Shown here: piece after piece, positions 52,141 to 61,367 of the stretch
Numbering within the stretch: position 1 is the stretch's first letter
How the letters are laid out: each line of letters opens with the position of its first letter
Source of the DNA: RYN-230 sp963793825
GTDB taxonomy: Bacteria; Actinomycetota; Actinomycetes; Streptosporangiales; Streptosporangiaceae
Assembly: GCA_963793825.1 (NCBI GenBank)
Contig: CAWCBE010000005.1
Location: 62,001-126,000, forward strand
Length of the DNA: 64,000 nt
Direction of reading: 5' to 3'
Notes under the pieces: generated by a model
What the model was told of the DNA's origin: nothing
The model's database searches: none
Seen by the model: the letters and a program-made list of their open reading frames with translations, nothing else
Made by a program: the position numbers and the translations under genes

Positions 52141-52769
52141 ACAACCACCACACCCTTACCGCAATCAAGGACCGTCTCGCCGAGGTGCGCGACTCCCTTG
52201 GGGAGGCACACCCGAGCATCCCGGCGGGCGAGATTATCGCCAGAGCCCGCCGGCGCCGGGTGCGCCGCCGCCTGCTCCCCGGCATGACCGGAGTGCTGGC
52301 CCTGGCGGCCGGGGCGGCAGTTGCCGTAGCCGCCCTGCTGCCAGCCAGTCATCCGGCCGGGCACCGGCCTGGCTCCCAGCTGACGGCCTGGACGGTAGTC
52401 AAGCAGCCCGGCGGCAATATCAAAGTCACCATCCACGAGCTGCGCGATCCGGCCGGGCTGCAACGCAGGCTCCGCGCCGACGGGGTACCGGCCACGATCA
52501 CTTTCATCGACCGGCAGAACCCGGCGTGCCGCCCGTGGCCGGGCGCCGGTGTAACCGGAATGCATACCCCCGCAGGCAATACCCTGTTCAGCAAGGTCTT
52601 CCCGGCGCCTCCGGGACCACCGTCCGGCGTCATAGTGATCCACCCCTCGGCCCTTCCAAGCCGCGGCGGAGTCCAGCTGGAGGCCGGCTTCCACGGGCAT
52701 CGGCCGGGCGCGTTCATAGAAATCGGGGCCGGCTTGGTGCAGGCCAGCCAGCGGTGCACCGGCAGCTGA
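52137..52769 (+). CDS. Membrane protein coupled to the ECF sigma gene (possible anti-sigma)
   Basis: A 210-residue protein starting on GTG that overlaps the sigma stop codon. Residues 1-46 are cytoplasmic and basic at the end (ARARRRRVRRRLLPG), 48-70 a membrane helix (MTGVLALAAGAAVAVAALLP), 75-210 an outside domain with two cysteines. The place and topology fit an anti-sigma or sensor partner, but the usual zinc HxxxCxxC motif is absent. Confidence 0.7.
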   Translation: MNNHHTLTAIKDRLAEVRDSLGEAHPSIPAGEIIARARRRRVRRRLLPGMTGVLALAAGAAVAVAALLPASHPAGHRPGSQLTAWTVVKQPGGNIKVTIHELRDPAGLQRRLRADGVPATITFIDRQNPACRPWPGAGVTGMHTPAGNTLFSKVFPAPPGPPSGVIVIHPSALPSRGGVQLEAGFHGHRPGAFIEIGAGLVQASQRCTGS

Positions 52770-52884
52770 GCGCTCTACGGCCGAATTACCCGGTGACTCC
52801 AGCCGAAAGGCCACGCATCAAGCGTGGCGCCTCATGACCCAGCGACGGCAGGATGAGCGGCCCCCAGGGTCAAGGCCACCAGCC

Positions 52885-53051
52885 GTTGATGAGGCGGTTG
52901 CGGCGGCGCGAGGCAGTCGGATGGGGAGCCGCCGCCTGTGATGGTGTGCTTCGCGATGGCGCTGGCGCTGTTCGCGGAGGAGGACTATGAGGAGGTCGCC
53001 GCCCGGCTGGCCGAGACCTTGGCGTCGCGCAGGCCGGATCAGCGGGTGTAG
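52885..53051 (+). pseudogene. N-terminal scrap of an IS4-family transposase
   Basis: VDEAVAAARGS in one frame, then, after a frameshift near 52935, VMVCFAMALALFAEEDYEEV-AARLAETLASR in another, which matches the start of actinobacterial IS4-type transposases (VYFVLALALF...DYEEVA). It ends at a stop after about 36 codons and overlaps the end of the GH16 gene on the other strand. No inverted repeats are evident. Confidence 0.65.
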
Positions 53052-53938
53052 ACCCCGACATACTTGATGCTCATCGTGCCGCCGGATGCGGTCTGGGCGG
53101 TCGGGGTGGTGCAGCCGCACCGCGTGTCCGGGTAGGACCCGCCCATAGCCAGGTCGAAGATGATCGAGAAGCCGTGGTCAACCGCGTCCGCCCACACCTG
53201 CGTGCCCACTTGCGGCTCGCTCACCGAGAAGAACCGCCGTCCATCCAGATACCAGGTGATGTGCTCGTCGGACGGGTCCCGACGGTCGATGATCATGCTG
53301 TAGGTGTGGTAGCCGACCTGGCAGCCCGGGCAAGGCTGCATCCCGCTGGACAGGCCGGTGTGCTCATGGCACGGCCCGAAGGTGCCGTCGGAGTTGCGGT
53401 CGGTAAGGTTGCCACAGTGGAAGGCGGCCGAATGGTCGCTCAGCGTGTTGACGTCCTCCAGGATGTCGATCTCCCCTGTCTGCGGCCACGAGCCGGGCCC
53501 CAGCAGCCAGAACGCGGGCCAGTAGCCCAGGCCACCGGCCGGGTTCGGCTGCTGGATAGCGGCGATCACACGCAGTTCGCCACCGGTCGGCGCGCTAAAG
53601 AGGCTGGTCGTCTGGATTCGTCCGGAAGTCCAAGAATTGCCCTGGCCAAGCGCGGTGATATCCAGCTCACCGGCCCCGTTCAGGTAGACATTGCTGGGCG
53701 AGTCGGTCATAGTCTCGATCTCGCCGTTGCCGAACCCGCCCTGCCCGGTGTCATATTTCCAGTATCTCGTATTAATGCCCTGCCCGGCGGGCCCAGCGAA
53801 GTGCTCATACCATTGCGTCTTCCACGACCCGAGCGGATTGAGGATCAGGCTGGGCCCGTAGGTGAGGCCGGTAATAGCCAGCACCGCACATAGGCCCGCG
53901 AGAAGTGATCGACCCGAGCATATCCGTCCTACCCGCAC
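53039..53938 (-). CDS. GH16 family glycoside hydrolase, copy 1
   Basis: A 299-residue membrane-anchored or secreted protein. GTG 53938 follows GAGGGGAG. An N-terminal hydrophobic helix (SLLAGLCAVLAITGLTYGPS, about 11-30) is followed by a GH16 jellyroll: ELDITALGQGNSW, GGLGYWPAFWLLG, the catalytic GEIDILEDVN (ExDxxE) and VDHGFSIIFDLAMGGSYP. GH16 enzymes cut or rearrange beta-1,3/1,4-glucans. A paralogue lies just upstream and polysaccharide synthases follow, so a role in processing the exported polymer is likely. Confidence 0.92.
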   Translation of the reverse strand: MRVGRICSGRSLLAGLCAVLAITGLTYGPSLILNPLGSWKTQWYEHFAGPAGQGINTRYWKYDTGQGGFGNGEIETMTDSPSNVYLNGAGELDITALGQGNSWTSGRIQTTSLFSAPTGGELRVIAAIQQPNPAGGLGYWPAFWLLGPGSWPQTGEIDILEDVNTLSDHSAAFHCGNLTDRNSDGTFGPCHEHTGLSSGMQPCPGCQVGYHTYSMIIDRRDPSDEHITWYLDGRRFFSVSEPQVGTQVWADAVDHGFSIIFDLAMGGSYPDTRCGCTTPTAQTASGGTMSIKYVGVYTR

Positions 53939-54127
53939 AATGCTCCCCTCGACGCGTAGGCGGGAAAGCCCATCATGACACATTCCCGGCTGGCTGCCGT
54001 GCAGCTTTCCCGTCGCCCGTGATGTCGGCGCCCAGTGCCATTCGGTACCCTTCCGCATAACGCCCTACCCAGGCCCGGATAAAGCAACCCGGGATGCCTG
54101 GCGCTGACCGGTCCCGCGGACGGCCGA

Positions 54128-55042
54128 TTACCGGCGGTAAACCGCGACCCGGTGAAGCTGGATAGTCCCGCCGGAGGTGGTCTGCACCGCCGGCGTGCGG
54201 CAGTCGCACCGGGCGTCCGGGTACGAGCCGCCGATGGCCAGGTCGAAGATGATGGAAAAGCCGTGATCGACGGCCTCGGCCCAGGCCCGGCCGCCCACCC
54301 GGCTTTCCGGGATCGTGAAGAACTGTCGCCCGTCCAGGTACCACGTGATCCGCTCCGCCCCCGGCTGCCGCCGGTCAATGATCACGCTGTAGGTGTGGTA
54401 GCCCTGCTGGCAGCCCGGGCAGGGCCGCATCCCGCTGGACAGGCCGTTGTGTTCATGGCACGGGCCGAACGTGCCGTCCGGGTTCGGCTGGTCCAGGTTG
54501 CCGCAGTGCAGCGCGGCCGAGTGAGCGCTGAGCGCGTCGACGTCCTCCATGATGTCGATCTCGCCATGGGCGGGCCAGTGGCCCCGGCCAAGCATCCAGA
54601 AGGCCGGCCAGTAACCCAGGCCGTCCGCTACCCGGGGCTGCACCAGCGAGGCGGTGACCATCAGCTCACCGCCGGGCGGCGGGGTGAACACCGCCCGGGT
54701 CTGGATCCGTCCCGACGTCCAGATCCCGCCCTGCCACCGGGCCGTGATGTCCAGCCCACCATCACCGTTGAGATGGATATTGGCCGGCGAGGTGGTCATG
54801 GTCTGAACCTCGCCATTACCGAAATCCCCGGTGCCGGTCTGGTACCGCCAGTAACGCGTGTCCACGCCCTGGCCGGCCGGCCCGCTGAAGGTGTCCGCCC
54901 ACAATTTCATCCATTGCGGGCGGAGATGTCCAGCCCGTGCCGGGGTGGCCCCGGGGCGGATGAAGGACAGGCCGGTCAGGGCGGCCACCGCGCAGAACCC
55001 CACAATGAGGAGCCAGTTCGGGACCGAGGGCTTTGCGGGCAC
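54128..55042 (-). CDS. GH16 family glycoside hydrolase, copy 2
   Basis: A 304-residue paralogue of copy 1, sharing most of the catalytic domain (GDFGNGEVQTMTTSPANIHL, GLGYWPAFWMLGRGHWP, catalytic GEIDIMEDVD, HGFSIIFDLAIGGSYPDARC). The N-terminal helix (WLLIVGFCAVAALTGLSFI) is a signal or anchor. Two Cys pairs (GPCHEH, PCPGCQ) are shared by both copies and probably form disulfides. GTG 55042 start with GGGGGA upstream. The two genes arose by tandem duplication. Confidence 0.92.
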   Translation of the reverse strand: MPAKPSVPNWLLIVGFCAVAALTGLSFIRPGATPARAGHLRPQWMKLWADTFSGPAGQGVDTRYWRYQTGTGDFGNGEVQTMTTSPANIHLNGDGGLDITARWQGGIWTSGRIQTRAVFTPPPGGELMVTASLVQPRVADGLGYWPAFWMLGRGHWPAHGEIDIMEDVDALSAHSAALHCGNLDQPNPDGTFGPCHEHNGLSSGMRPCPGCQQGYHTYSVIIDRRQPGAERITWYLDGRQFFTIPESRVGGRAWAEAVDHGFSIIFDLAIGGSYPDARCDCRTPAVQTTSGGTIQLHRVAVYRR

Positions 55043-55219
55043 GGCAATCCCCCTTATCCTGCCGCCAGTTCACCATACCCGCAAATTTCAGACATTCCAG
55101 CCGCTACAGCAATGGAGGGCAGGCCTTCCATCCGGGTTTAGCCGAGCATACCAATAGGTGCATGCCCCCTGCTGGCGCATGGCGTCGCTACCCCGCCATT
55201 CATGGTGCGATTCCCGGGG

Positions 55220-56920
55220 TTATGAGGAGATTAGTCGCACTTGCTCGGCCTGGGTCAGCCGGGATCTCCGGTGCGGCAACGCGGCGATCATCCGCCGGCC
55301 TACCTGCCCGGCGGAGAACGCCGCCATGAGTGACGCGGTGACGCATCCCCAGGCCAGGAAGACCCAGGCGGTATGCCCCAGCGCCAGCGCGCCGCCCATC
55401 CCAGCCAGGATGAGCATGCTCAGCCCGAGGTGCGGGGCGAACACCTTGAGGTTGTCCTCCTCCCGCTCACCGGCCTCCCCTTTCGGAGTCGTCTTCCAGG
55501 TGACCCGCTTGTTGCGCAGGACGCCCACGAGGGCCAGGAAGTAGATCGGAATCGCTGCGATCGTGAGCACCCGGCCCGCCCACATCAGCCCGCTTTCCTC
55601 GGCGGGCCGGACGTTGAAGCGCTGCAGCCACACCAGCACGGCCTGGCGCCAGGCCAGCAGCGGGACGTACCAGCTCACCAGTTGCGCCACGTCGAAGTTG
55701 GCCGGCGCCCAGCCGAAAAGGTAATACAGCAGCAGGAGCACGACGGCCGCGGCCATGGTGAGACCGCTGAAGTAGAACTGTTCCAGCAGGAAGTAGTAGA
55801 GGGCGTGGCGACCGCGCATCTTCAGGTTCAGCCGTGGTGAATGGGCGAAGAAGATGTTCAGGCAGCCGAAGGCCCACCGGTACTGCTGGTTGAAGTAGGC
55901 CGTCCAGGTGGTCGGCCCCTCGCCGACCGCCAGCGGCTCGGCCACGTAGACGCTCTCCCAGCGGCCCGCGTGGAATCTCATCCCGGTGGCCAGGTCCTCG
56001 GTGAGATGGCCCTGGTACCAGCCGATGTCCTGCAGCGCAGCGACCCGCACGATGTGGTTGGCGCCGATCAGCAGGGTCATCCGGCGGCGGCTGAGGGCCC
56101 GCATGAGCGGGCCGTAGAACAGGTAGGTCTGCTGGGCCGCCCCGCGGGCGATCAGGTTGCGCATGTTCCCGTAGATCTGCGGGGTGCCGACGAACGCGAC
56201 CCGGGAGTCACGGAAGTGCCCGAGTGTCCGGGTCAGGAAGTCCCGCCTGACCTGGAAGTCGCTGTCGATCTGGGCGACGATGTCGTAGCGCTCGGCCTGC
56301 CCCGCGTACCAGGCGTTATGGTTCCCCGCTTTGGTCCTGGCCAGGAAGCGCCCGCGGGCCGTGTTGTACTCGGCGATCCCGTGCCGGCTGAAGTGCCGGA
56401 CACCGAGGCTGCGGCACAGCGCGCGGACCTCCGGGCTGTCCCCCTCGTCCAGCAGCCAGGTGTCGTGCGGGTAGTCCGCGGCGAGCATGGCGCGCAGCGT
56501 GCGACCGAGCATATCGAGGGACTCGCTGGCCGGGACAAACGTGGTGATGAAGGCTACCCGCAGCCCGCTGGCGGGGCGGGGCGGCTCGCGGTGCGGATCC
56601 ATCCGGCGGCAGACCAGCCAGCTGACGATGTCCATCAGCTGGCGGTGCCAGATCACGAACGTCAGCCCGCCGAACAGCGCCACGTCGCCCAGCCCGAGGT
56701 GGCGGCCGAAGTCGCGCGGCAGCCGCTGCGGGTTGAACCAGAACAACGCGAACCGAGCCGCCAGGAACAAGCCGACGGCCAGGAAGCCACCGTAGGTGAG
56801 GCGCTGGCGCAGGGGTATCGTCCCGGCCGGCCGCCGTGAGTGCCGGCCTGGGCGGCTCACCGCGGCGTGCTGCCATGCGGCGTGCCGTTCGGTGTCCAGC
56901 AGCCCCACCTGGTCGTTCAT
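55220..56920 (-). CDS. Cellulose-synthase-like GT2, copy 1
   Basis: A 566-residue processive family-2 glycosyltransferase. ATG 56920 follows GAGGAG. Two N-terminal helices (LTYGGFLAVGLFLAARFALF, DVALFGGLTFVIWH), the GT-A domain with LLDEGDSPEV, DxD in AQIDSDFQVRRDFL, TED in QGHLTEDLATGMRF, and QQYRW in YFNQQYRWAFG, then about five C-terminal helices. This D, DxD, TED, QxxRW set marks BcsA-like synthases that extrude the polymer through their own channel. No PilZ domain is present. Confidence 0.93.
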   Translation of the reverse strand: MNDQVGLLDTERHAAWQHAAVSRPGRHSRRPAGTIPLRQRLTYGGFLAVGLFLAARFALFWFNPQRLPRDFGRHLGLGDVALFGGLTFVIWHRQLMDIVSWLVCRRMDPHREPPRPASGLRVAFITTFVPASESLDMLGRTLRAMLAADYPHDTWLLDEGDSPEVRALCRSLGVRHFSRHGIAEYNTARGRFLARTKAGNHNAWYAGQAERYDIVAQIDSDFQVRRDFLTRTLGHFRDSRVAFVGTPQIYGNMRNLIARGAAQQTYLFYGPLMRALSRRRMTLLIGANHIVRVAALQDIGWYQGHLTEDLATGMRFHAGRWESVYVAEPLAVGEGPTTWTAYFNQQYRWAFGCLNIFFAHSPRLNLKMRGRHALYYFLLEQFYFSGLTMAAAVVLLLLYYLFGWAPANFDVAQLVSWYVPLLAWRQAVLVWLQRFNVRPAEESGLMWAGRVLTIAAIPIYFLALVGVLRNKRVTWKTTPKGEAGEREEDNLKVFAPHLGLSMLILAGMGGALALGHTAWVFLAWGCVTASLMAAFSAGQVGRRMIAALPHRRSRLTQAEQVRLISS

Positions 56921-57034
56921 CCGACTGCTCCTCAATGCATAGGCACTTTTGTGTTCAAATTCGAACGGAAGGTAACGGACATGGGCGCGCCGGGTCAGCG
57001 AGGCTGCGCCACCGCGGGCCTCGCTAGGCAAGGC

Positions 57035-58582
57035 TCATGCGGCATTCCTCCCGGGGAAGACCACCCGGGCCACGGCGGCCAGGTTGACCAGGCCGAGCAC
57101 GGCGACCACAGCGAACCGCGGCGATATGGTCTGCGCGATCCGCCACCCGGCCAGGCCGACCCAGGCCAGCGCCAGGCTGCCGTTCCAGGCGCACACGGCC
57201 TTGCGGAACCGGCGCGAGGCGTCCTTCGGGCCACGCGACGGATCCCAGGACATGACCCGGCCCCAGGCGTAGTCCCAGATCGCGAGGACCTGCGCCCAGC
57301 CGACGGCGATGCCCAGCGGCCAGGCGTGCGCCGACCACCGGGCGTTGTGCCACAGCGGGTACAGGACGGTCCCGGTCAGGACGGCCGGGATCAGCACCAG
57401 CCCGTTGCGCAACTGCACCTCGCCGGGCAGCAGGGCCAGCAGGGTGATGGGCATTAAGGGCAGTGTGACGGTACGTATCCCCGCGGTGAGGTTCCACAGC
57501 CACCCGGCCAGGTAGGGCAGCCGGGCCCGCCGCGGCATCGGGACCCGCCACATGTGGTGCGTCCAGATCAGCGAGGTGGCGCCGCAGCACCACCGGTACT
57601 GCTGGCGCATGAACGGGTCGACGGCGGACGGGCAGACGCCGGCGGCCAGCACCACCGGGAGGTAGACCAGCCGGTAGCCGGCGTACCGCATGTCCAGGCC
57701 GGTATGGGAATCCTCGGCGTACGGGATCTGGGTGAAGCCGCCGGCCGCATCGAGCGCGGCCCGCCGGTACACGGCATTGGAGCCCACGCACAATGCCGAC
57801 CCGAAGCGGTCCCGGGCCACCTGGACCGCCCGATAGAAGACTTCCAGCGTGGCCCCGGCCGAGCGTTCCACCCAGGTCTGCTGCTTGCTGACCCGGAAGT
57901 ACTGCGGGGTCTGGACCAGCCCGCTGCCCGGGTCGTCCATGTACGGCAGCGTCTCGGCCAGGAAGTCGGCGCGCGGCCGGAAGTCGGCGTCGAAGATGAC
58001 GACCTGCTCCCCCTCCGTGCGCCCCAGCGCGTACTGCAGGTTTCCCGACTTCTTGTGGTGGCCGGGATTAGGCCGGCGAACGTAGGTGAAGCCGAAGGAT
58101 TCCACTGTGTCGCTGATGTCCCCGCCGCCCGGGCCGTCGTCCAGCACGAAAGCGCGGGCCAGCCCCGGGTAGGCATGAATCAGGTCGAGCACGCCCGCCC
58201 AGGTATTGACCAGCACCTCTATCGGCTCGCCGCAGACCGGCAGGAAGATGTCGACGGACGGGTACCTCGCGGGCTGCCAGGTCACCACCCGGGCCACGTG
58301 GGCCGGCAGGTCGAACCCCCGGCCGGAGAAGTTCACGGGGATACTCAGCGCCTGATAGCAGAAATACAGCGAGGTGTAGATGATGAATGGCCAGGCGACC
58401 GCCAGGTTGTGGAGCTCGAAAAGGGCCTGGGCCAGCACGATGAAGATGAGGCTGATGACCAGTGCAATGGTCAGGTAGGGCAGTGACCGGCTCGCGTAGG
58501 AGTGTTTTTCGGTATCGCTGGGGGAGGCAGGCAGCACGAGCGCCGACCGGCGGTGCCGTCCGGGCGCTATGAGCGCGGTCAC
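57035..58582 (-). CDS. Cellulose-synthase-like GT2, copy 2
   Basis: A 515-residue family-2 glycosyltransferase. GTG 58582 follows GAGG and overlaps the GT39 stop (GTGA). Two N-terminal helices (YLTIALVISLIFIVLAQALF, WPFIIYTSLYFCYQAL), motifs FVLDDGPGGGDI, IFDADFRPRADFL (DxD), YAEDSHTGLDM (ED) and QQYRWCCG (QxxRW), and about four C-terminal helices. Sequence is distant from copy 1, so it is not a recent duplicate; the pair may make one heteropolymer or two polymers. Confidence 0.92.
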   Translation of the reverse strand: MTALIAPGRHRRSALVLPASPSDTEKHSYASRSLPYLTIALVISLIFIVLAQALFELHNLAVAWPFIIYTSLYFCYQALSIPVNFSGRGFDLPAHVARVVTWQPARYPSVDIFLPVCGEPIEVLVNTWAGVLDLIHAYPGLARAFVLDDGPGGGDISDTVESFGFTYVRRPNPGHHKKSGNLQYALGRTEGEQVVIFDADFRPRADFLAETLPYMDDPGSGLVQTPQYFRVSKQQTWVERSAGATLEVFYRAVQVARDRFGSALCVGSNAVYRRAALDAAGGFTQIPYAEDSHTGLDMRYAGYRLVYLPVVLAAGVCPSAVDPFMRQQYRWCCGATSLIWTHHMWRVPMPRRARLPYLAGWLWNLTAGIRTVTLPLMPITLLALLPGEVQLRNGLVLIPAVLTGTVLYPLWHNARWSAHAWPLGIAVGWAQVLAIWDYAWGRVMSWDPSRGPKDASRRFRKAVCAWNGSLALAWVGLAGWRIAQTISPRFAVVAVLGLVNLAAVARVVFPGRNAA

Positions 58583-60597
58583 CGCGGCACCTCGTGGATC
58601 GCGGCGACGGCCCGGCCGTGATGCCTGCGGTGATGACGACTGACCCGCCCGTCCGGCGCATGGCGCCAGGCCGGTTTCCGGGCTGGCGGCGCGTACTCCC
58701 AGATGACGTAGCTGCCCGTGCCGTAGGGTACCCGTGCCGCCACCCGGTAGGCCGGGTTGCGGACCAGGTCCGCGGCGATGTCCTGGTCGAGTGGCCGGGT
58801 GGCGAGGAAGTCGAGGGCTACCCAGCGGAAGTAGTCCGCCCGGATGTACCGGGCGTACGCGGCCGGGCTGCCCGCCGCGCCCACCACGTCGCTGATGCTG
58901 TGACCGGAAGGCAACACGATACTGCGCGTGCTGGACCACAGCTTCCAATGGGTGCCGAGCGGCCCGAGATAGTACTCGGCCAGTGACGGTGTCTCCACCA
59001 GGGCCCGGCCGGGATGGTGCCCGACGAGGCGGCCCAGTGCGGCGTTGAACCTGGCCGCGTTCGGCCAGTCCTGCGCCAACTGGAGGCTCTGCGCGCTGCC
59101 TACCTGGGCCAGGATCAGCAGCAGCAGCACGCAGGCCCCGGTACCGGCGACGCGCAGCCCGGCCGGGCGGAGCCAGCCGATCGCCCGATCCACCGCGTAG
59201 CCCGCCACGATCGCGGCGAACCAGGCACCGAAGTCCACGTGCTTGACTAGCGAGGTAAGCGTGTGGAGGCGGGCCTGCTCGAGGGGGACCAGGGCCGCCG
59301 CGCCGGCCAGCACGATGAGCAGCAGCCTGCCATGACGCGACCGCTCGGCGAGCAGGCCGGCCAGCACCCCGGCCAGCGCCACCACCAGCACCGGGGCGGT
59401 GACGACCCAGGATTCCTGCAGCACGGCGAGCGCGGCGTCGCTGCCCGGCATCCTGGTCAGCGTGGTCTGGCCGATCCCTGCCTCGTAGTACCCGCCGCCG
59501 ATGGTGACCAGCAGGATCACGATGGCGGAGACGTAGGCGAACAGCGCCGCGCCACGGGAGACCGCGGCCTTCACGCCCTCGGCGTGCCGCCAGGCGCGCA
59601 GCACCACGATCGCGATGATCACCGGGTCGAAGAGCGCCGAAGCGTACTTGGTCGCATTGGCTAGGGCCAGCGCCGTAGCGGCGGCCATCATCCAGCCCGT
59701 CTCGTCCTGCCGCAATCCGGCCCGGGTCGCGCACCATACGGCGAGGGTCATGAAGAACAGCGACATGGCGTCGTAGGTGGCGAAGGCCCCCAGCTGCAAG
59801 GTGGGCCCGAGCAGGGCCCAGCTCGCCGCGGCAAAGAAGGCGGCCCGCCGCCCGTACAGCCGGGAGGCCGTGCCCCATAGCAGCGCCGTCGCGCCCAGCA
59901 TGAAGGCCAGCGACAGGATCCGGGCGGCCACCAGGCCACCCAGGCTGTCGGCCAGTGCGCCGAGCGGCGGGTACAGCACCGGGGCGCCGGAGAAGAACGT
60001 CGGGAACAGCGGCAGCGTTGTCCCGTGCAGCCAGTGCGACCACTCCATGTGGCCCGCCCACAGGTAAAGCGCCTCGTCCTGGAAGGCGGTGTCGGCGCGC
60101 AGCAACCGCAGCGAGCCAGCCGCCTGCACCGCCAGCACCAGGGCGAGTGGCCAGGGCAGCGCCTGGGCTCGCCGCCAGCCGACGGCCTGGACGGGCCGCC
60201 CGGGCGGGGACGGCCGGGGGCGCCCCGGCTGAGGGCGACGGAGCGGGGGCCGGGGCAGCGACTGCGCGGAGCGCGGCCGGGGCAGGGTGGGCGGGGCGGC
60301 CGGTGGTGCCGCAGCCCGCGAGCGTGGCGCCACCAGCCCCGGTCCGGCCCGTGGCGCCGCCCCTTCGGGGGGTGGCGCCGCGGGGGGTGGCGCCGCGGGC
60401 CGGACCGGAGCGAGCGGCCGGATGTCCGTGCTGGCCAGTACGGGCGAGACACGCGCCCCGGCGATCACCTCATCCGGCTGGGCGCGCCCGCTGGGCGAGG
60501 ACATCACCCGGCGGGCGGTGCCGCCGACCCGCCGGGAGCGGCGGCCTTCGCCAGTTGAGCGCCCGGATGAGGGCATGGAGCTATCGTGGGTGGTCAA
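58579..60597 (-). CDS. GT39-like membrane glycosyltransferase
   Basis: A 672-residue protein. TTG 60597 has GAGG six bases upstream; ATG 60576 is an alternative. Residues 1-140 are a Pro/Ala/Arg-rich cytoplasmic leader, then about ten helices from residue 150. LLRADTAFQDEALYLWAGH carries the Asp-Glu pair of dolichyl/polyprenyl-phosphate sugar transferases (GT39/PMT-2 class), and TKYASALFDPVII is also typical. The C-terminus is an outside domain and a His/Arg-rich tail. It should move a sugar from a lipid carrier to a polymer or protein. First gene of the polysaccharide unit. Confidence 0.88.
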   Translation of the reverse strand: MTTHDSSMPSSGRSTGEGRRSRRVGGTARRVMSSPSGRAQPDEVIAGARVSPVLASTDIRPLAPVRPAAPPPAAPPPEGAAPRAGPGLVAPRSRAAAPPAAPPTLPRPRSAQSLPRPPLRRPQPGRPRPSPPGRPVQAVGWRRAQALPWPLALVLAVQAAGSLRLLRADTAFQDEALYLWAGHMEWSHWLHGTTLPLFPTFFSGAPVLYPPLGALADSLGGLVAARILSLAFMLGATALLWGTASRLYGRRAAFFAAASWALLGPTLQLGAFATYDAMSLFFMTLAVWCATRAGLRQDETGWMMAAATALALANATKYASALFDPVIIAIVVLRAWRHAEGVKAAVSRGAALFAYVSAIVILLVTIGGGYYEAGIGQTTLTRMPGSDAALAVLQESWVVTAPVLVVALAGVLAGLLAERSRHGRLLLIVLAGAAALVPLEQARLHTLTSLVKHVDFGAWFAAIVAGYAVDRAIGWLRPAGLRVAGTGACVLLLLILAQVGSAQSLQLAQDWPNAARFNAALGRLVGHHPGRALVETPSLAEYYLGPLGTHWKLWSSTRSIVLPSGHSISDVVGAAGSPAAYARYIRADYFRWVALDFLATRPLDQDIAADLVRNPAYRVAARVPYGTGSYVIWEYAPPARKPAWRHAPDGRVSRHHRRHHGRAVAAIHEVPR

Positions 60598-61007
60598 GGG
60601 GTCCTCGCCTGGTCTGCACAGGTAGACGGACTTCTGGCCCTGTCCCGGGGGGCCACCCGGGACAGGGCCGCTCGCTAGCCAACTCGTTCTTACCTGGATT
60701 TGACGACTAGACGTTACCGAGAAACCACACAGAGTGCGGGCCGTTTTGGCGCCCCGGGCATGCTAAATCGCGGTAACAATTGCTATCACCCCGCTGACCA
60801 GCGCATTCATCGGCGGCCGGCGCATCACCCGGCCGCCTTTCCCGCCGAACGGCCCTGTGGTCGCCAGCACGCCGCCACCCCGCGCCACCTGGCGGGCGGC
60901 GGGCAGGATGGACCCGGGCCGCCCCGGATGTCGAGAACGGGGCCCGCGGCTCCGACTGACGGGTGAGAGCCTGCCGAGATGGCGGGCAGACCGGAAGGGA
61001 TGGCGTG
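60598..61007. other. Promoter region between the EPS unit and the DGPF gene
   Basis: About 410 bp between divergent genes. It contains the 14-bp hairpin (60636-60669) near the GT39 start. I see no known riboswitch motif and no gene. Confidence 0.5.
60636..60669 (-). promoter_or_regulatory. Leader hairpin upstream of GT39
   Basis: Perfect 14-bp stem GGCCCTGTCCCGGG/CCCGGGACAGGGCC with a 6-base loop, 39 bp before the TTG start of the GT39 gene. No gene ends here on either strand, so it is not a terminator of a known gene; it may be an attenuator or protein-binding site in the leader. Confidence 0.5.
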
Positions 61008-61367
61008 GTGAAGTACCTCATGCTGATCTACGGAAACCAGGAGAAGTGGGACTCGATCCCGGCCGAGTCGTGGCCGGAGGCTATCGCCAAGCAGGAGGCG
61101 TTCAACGCGAAGTACCGGGACACCGGGGAGCTGCTCGGCGCCTACGGCCTGGCCGATGCCGTCAACGCCCGGCTCGTCCGGCGGTCCGGCGGGCTGCCCG
61201 CGGTGACCGACGGGCCTTACCTGGAGACCAAGGAGTACATCGCCAGCTTCTACCTGCTGGACTGCGAGAGCGAGGAGCGTGCCTGGCAGATCGCGGCGGA
61301 CATGCCGTGGGCTGACCAAGAGCCGGCGGAAGTGTGGCCGATCTTGCACGAGTCCGCCGGCCAGTAA
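61008..61367 (+). CDS. DGPF/YCII-domain protein
   Basis: A 119-residue YCII-type protein: VKYLMLIYGNQEKWDS at the start, then TDGPYLETKEYIASFYLLDC with the DGPF-like motif, and AWQIAADMP near the end. GTG 61008 follows GGAAGGGA. Its stop overlaps the start of the sigma factor (TAATG). DGPF proteins are the standing genomic partners of ECF42 sigma factors; their biochemical role is not settled. Confidence 0.92.
   Translation: MKYLMLIYGNQEKWDSIPAESWPEAIAKQEAFNAKYRDTGELLGAYGLADAVNARLVRRSGGLPAVTDGPYLETKEYIASFYLLDCESEERAWQIAADMPWADQEPAEVWPILHESAGQ

Noticed and set aside
60598..61007. A c-di-GMP or c-di-AMP riboswitch ahead of the polysaccharide genes
   Set aside because: I looked for the known cores of both classes on the minus strand and did not find them; only a simple hairpin is present.
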